Positions 62,474 to 64,000 of a DNA stretch of 64,000 nucleotides are shown here, piece by piece. Position 1 is the stretch's first letter, and each line of letters begins with the position of its first letter. The notes under the pieces were generated by a model that saw nothing but the letters and a program-made list of their open reading frames with translations, was not told where the DNA came from and searched no databases. Source of the DNA: an uncultured Paenibacillaceae bacterium (GTDB taxonomy: Bacteria > Bacillota > Bacilli > Paenibacillales > K13); NCBI GenBank assembly GCA_913056365.1, contig CAJXLT010000010.1, positions 50,665-114,664 on the forward strand. Reading direction: 5' to 3'. A program made the position numbers and the translations under genes.

Positions 62474-63017
62474 AGGATATCCCCTCCTTCTTCAAGATTT
62501 GCCCCAAAGCTTCCCTTGCCCGATGCAGCCGTCCACGAACGGTACCTTCCGGCGTATCTGTGACCTCGGCAATTTCTACAGTCGATAGCTCCATATAATA
62601 ATACAAGTAGACAACCTCATGATAAGGCACAGGCAGATTCAAGACATGCTTCAAAATTACAGTCTGATCCATCCGTCGCAATGCCTCTTCTTCAGCACCA
62701 GCTTGTCGAGTCTGCTTCATCAACACAGGGTCCATCGGCTGCTCGGTAGAAGACTTCACTCCAACTTTATCTCTGCATACATGAATCGTGATTTTCGTAA
62801 GCCATGTTTTGACATGACTGTCCCCTCTGAACCGAGTCCAATTTCGGTAAGCCCGAATGAATACTTCTTGGCTAACATCCTCTGCTAAATAACGGTCGCC
62901 GAGATAAAAGAAAGCAGTGCGAAGCACAACGGTGCCGTATTCGCGCATTAGCACTTCTAGTGCGGAGGATGGGTCTTTCGGTAAGGGATGGTTCAATTTC
63001 ACGCCGGCCGGCTTCAC
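62466..63017 (-). CDS. ECF-type RNA polymerase sigma factor
   Basis: 183 residues from GTG 63017. Region 2 is clear (GDRYLAEDVSQEVFIRAYRNW with the RNAP-binding part before TWLTKITIHVCRD), and region 4 shows LSTVEIAEVTDTPEGTVRGRLHRARE. Length and domain set are those of an ECF sigma. A GTG six codons earlier (63035) is a possible start, but GGAGGTG lies between the two. Upstream I looked for the usual AAC/CGT autoregulated promoter and could not find a convincing one. Confidence 0.9.
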   Translation of the reverse strand: MKPAGVKLNHPLPKDPSSALEVLMREYGTVVLRTAFFYLGDRYLAEDVSQEVFIRAYRNWTRFRGDSHVKTWLTKITIHVCRDKVGVKSSTEQPMDPVLMKQTRQAGAEEEALRRMDQTVILKHVLNLPVPYHEVVYLYYYMELSTVEIAEVTDTPEGTVRGRLHRAREALGQILKKEGISYG

Positions 63018-63140
63018 TTTCTCCAACACCTCCACCCTTTTAGACGGGGAGAAGGAGTGATCCGCTACACGATAACTGAAAAAACGTCATATGTAATAAA
63101 TTCCACTCTGTTTTAAAAACGACTATCACTTTTAAAATAG

Positions 63141-63175
63141 AAAAAAGCCCAACAACCCGAATAAGATTGTTAGGC
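63141..63175 (-). terminator. terminator of the tRNA cluster
   Basis: Minus-strand AGCCTAACAA pairs with TTGTTGGGCT and is followed by six T. It lies 17 bp past tRNA-Lys. Confidence 0.9.
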
Positions 63176-63191
63176 TAGCCGTGCAATCAGA

Positions 63192-63264
63192 TGAGCCATG
63201 AAGGACTCGAACCTTCGACACCCTGATTAAAAGTCAGGTGCTCTACCAACTGAGCTAATGGCTC
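63192..63264 (-). tRNA. tRNA-Lys (UUU)
   Basis: 73 nt cloverleaf starting GAGCCATTAGCTCAGTTGG, anticodon TTT, TPsiC arm GGTTCGAGTCC. CCA is not encoded. Last tRNA of the cluster. Confidence 0.97.
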
Positions 63265-63278
63265 ATAATGAAAGAAAA

Positions 63279-63364
63279 TGGTGGAGGATGATGGATTCGA
63301 ACCACCGAACCCGAAAGGGAACAGATTTACAGTCTGCTGCGTTTGGCCACTTCGCTAATCCTCC
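63279..63364 (-). tRNA. tRNA-Tyr (GUA)
   Basis: 86 nt including encoded CCA. Long variable arm, anticodon GTA, acceptor GGAGGAT with ATCCTCC. Confidence 0.97.
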
Positions 63365-63378
63365 ACGTGAAGCTTACA

Positions 63379-63454
<76 letters not shown>

Positions 63455-63470
63455 TTACTTTAGTTTTGAC

Positions 63471-63494
63471 AAAAAAAATGACCCTTGCGGGCAC
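63471..63494 (-). terminator. possible terminator-like hairpin inside the tRNA cluster
   Basis: Between tRNA-Asp and tRNA-Phe the minus strand reads GCCC, GCAA, GGGT, CA and then eight T. The stem is short (4 bp with a wobble), so it would at most attenuate. Confidence 0.4.
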
Positions 63495-63510
63495 TTGAGT
63501 AATAAAGTAA

Positions 63511-63587
63511 TGGCGGAGCTGACGGGATTCGAACCCGCGGTCTCCTGCGTGACAGGCAGGCATGTTAGGCCTCTACACCACAGCTCC
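63511..63587 (-). tRNA. tRNA-Asp (GUC)
   Basis: 77 nt with encoded CCA. Acceptor GGAGCTG with CAGCTCC, anticodon GTC. Confidence 0.97.
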
Positions 63588-63598
63588 GTGCCATGAAA

Positions 63599-63674
63599 TG
63601 GTGCCGTCGAGAGGACTTGAACCCCCAACCCTCTGATTACAAGTCAGATGCTCTACCAGTTGAGCTACAACGGC
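63599..63674 (-). tRNA. tRNA-Thr (UGU)
   Basis: 76 nt with encoded CCA. Acceptor GCCGTTG with CGACGGC, anticodon TGT in loop CTTGTAA. Confidence 0.97.
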
Positions 63675-63685
63675 ATATATGAGAA

Positions 63686-63758
63686 TGGACGCTGACGGGA
63701 TCGAACCGCCGACCCTCTGCTTGTAAGGCAGATGCTCTCCCAGCTGAGCTAAGCGTCC
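63686..63758 (-). tRNA. tRNA-Val (UAC)
   Basis: 73 nt, CCA not encoded. Starts GGACGCTTAGCTCAGCTGG, anticodon TAC. Confidence 0.97.
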
Positions 63759-63814
63759 GAGAGACACAAGAAGTATTATATCATAACTCGTCCCCTCTTA
63801 CAAGAGGGAATGTA

Positions 63815-63888
63815 TAGCGGCGGAGGGGATCGAACCCCCGACCTCACGGGTATGAACCGTACGCTCTAGCCAGCTGAGCTACGCCGCC
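63815..63888 (-). tRNA. tRNA-Met (CAU), elongator type
   Basis: 74 nt, CCA not encoded. Anticodon CAT. The start GGCGGCGTAGCTCAGCTGG and G-U first acceptor pair match the elongator, not the initiator, tRNA of Bacillus. Confidence 0.95.
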
Positions 63889-63923
63889 ATGAACAAAGCT
63901 AGGCTCTTAATAACCTGCAAAAA

Positions 63924-64000
63924 TGGCGGAGAGAGGGGGATTCGAACCCCCGCGGCTGTTACACCCTAACGCTTTAGCAAAGCGCCCCCTTCGGCCTCTT
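63924..64000 (-). tRNA. tRNA-Ser (GCU), 5' end beyond the window
   Basis: The visible 77 nt contain the anticodon loop CTTTGCTAAAG (anticodon GCT), a long variable arm, the TPsiC arm and encoded CCA. The first bases, including the 5' acceptor strand, are cut off by the window edge. Confidence 0.92.

Noticed and set aside
63036..63140. Autoregulated ECF promoter
   Set aside because: AAC and CGT elements occur, but with spacings (about 13 or 22 bp) that do not fit the usual 16-17 bp.

Overview
The window looks like chromosomal DNA of a Paenibacillus or a close relative (Firmicutes, Paenibacillaceae). The evidence is the moderate GC content, strong AGGAGG-type ribosome binding sites, frequent TTG/GTG starts, Bacillus-type gene neighbourhoods (rapZ-yvcK-whiA-HPr, hprK-lgt-ppaX-yvoF, pdhABCD, motAB, hisZGDBHAFIE) and a PBSX-like contractile tail cluster. 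The genus is inferred from gene content only. Most genes lie on the minus strand.

Layout. 1-9.7 kb: the start of a YwhD-family gene (minus), an M1 metallopeptidase with a membrane protein, an NlpC/P60 hydrolase under a ydaO-type c-di-AMP riboswitch, a secreted copper-amine-oxidase-N/CAP-domain protein, the motAB stator genes, and a GNAT-nitrilase fusion. 9.7-15.1 kb: hflK-hflC, a DUF420 membrane protein, a small lipoprotein, and a duplicated module of a secreted zinc protease with an exported partner. One partner copy is preceded by only the last 11 codons of a second protease copy. 15.4-20.3 kb: the pyruvate dehydrogenase operon pdhABCD. 20.6-26.2 kb: an esterase, a lipoyl-transfer enzyme (LipL type), a His-rich secreted protein, an LTA-synthase-family protein and a TIGR01777-type epimerase. 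26.2-34.5 kb: HPr, whiA, yvcK, rapZ, a ROK glucokinase, trxB, a TPR protein and prs. 34.6-41.2 kb: a complete histidine operon with hisZ and short hisG. 41.5-47.3 kb: yvoF, ppaX, lgt, hprK, an MsmX/UgpC-type ATPase and a PucR-type regulator. 47.7-60.9 kb: a compact phage tail cluster. 60.9-63.1 kb: an ECF sigma/anti-sigma operon with a surface protein. 63.1-64 kb: a minus-strand cluster of at least eight tRNA genes, cut by the window edge.

The most notable system is the tail cluster at 47.7-60.9 kb. It encodes tail terminator, sheath, tube, chaperone, tape measure, LysM hub, baseplate, tail fibre and lysis proteins in PBSX order. It has no terminase, portal, capsid, protease, integrase or replication gene, so it is most simply read as an R-type phage tail-like bacteriocin (tailocin). 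Its control elements can be read in the DNA. There is a LexA (SOS) box on the promoter of a sigma-like regulator gene and a second near-consensus LexA box ahead of the tail operon. An intrinsic terminator sits after the sheath and tube genes. A -1 ribosomal frameshift signal (A AAA AAC, 7-nt spacer, 11-bp stem) lies at the end of the tail assembly chaperone gene and opens a 57-codon extension that has no start of its own.

The other genes fit together in places. Prs makes PRPP, which HisG/HisZ consume. HPr kinase and an HPr with both His15 and Ser46 occur with an MsmX-type sugar ATPase and glucokinase, as in carbon catabolite control. LipL lies beside the lipoate-dependent PDH complex. Two intergenic regions (upstream of trxB and of hisZ) hold five copies of a 54-55 bp hairpin-forming repeat that I do not recognise.
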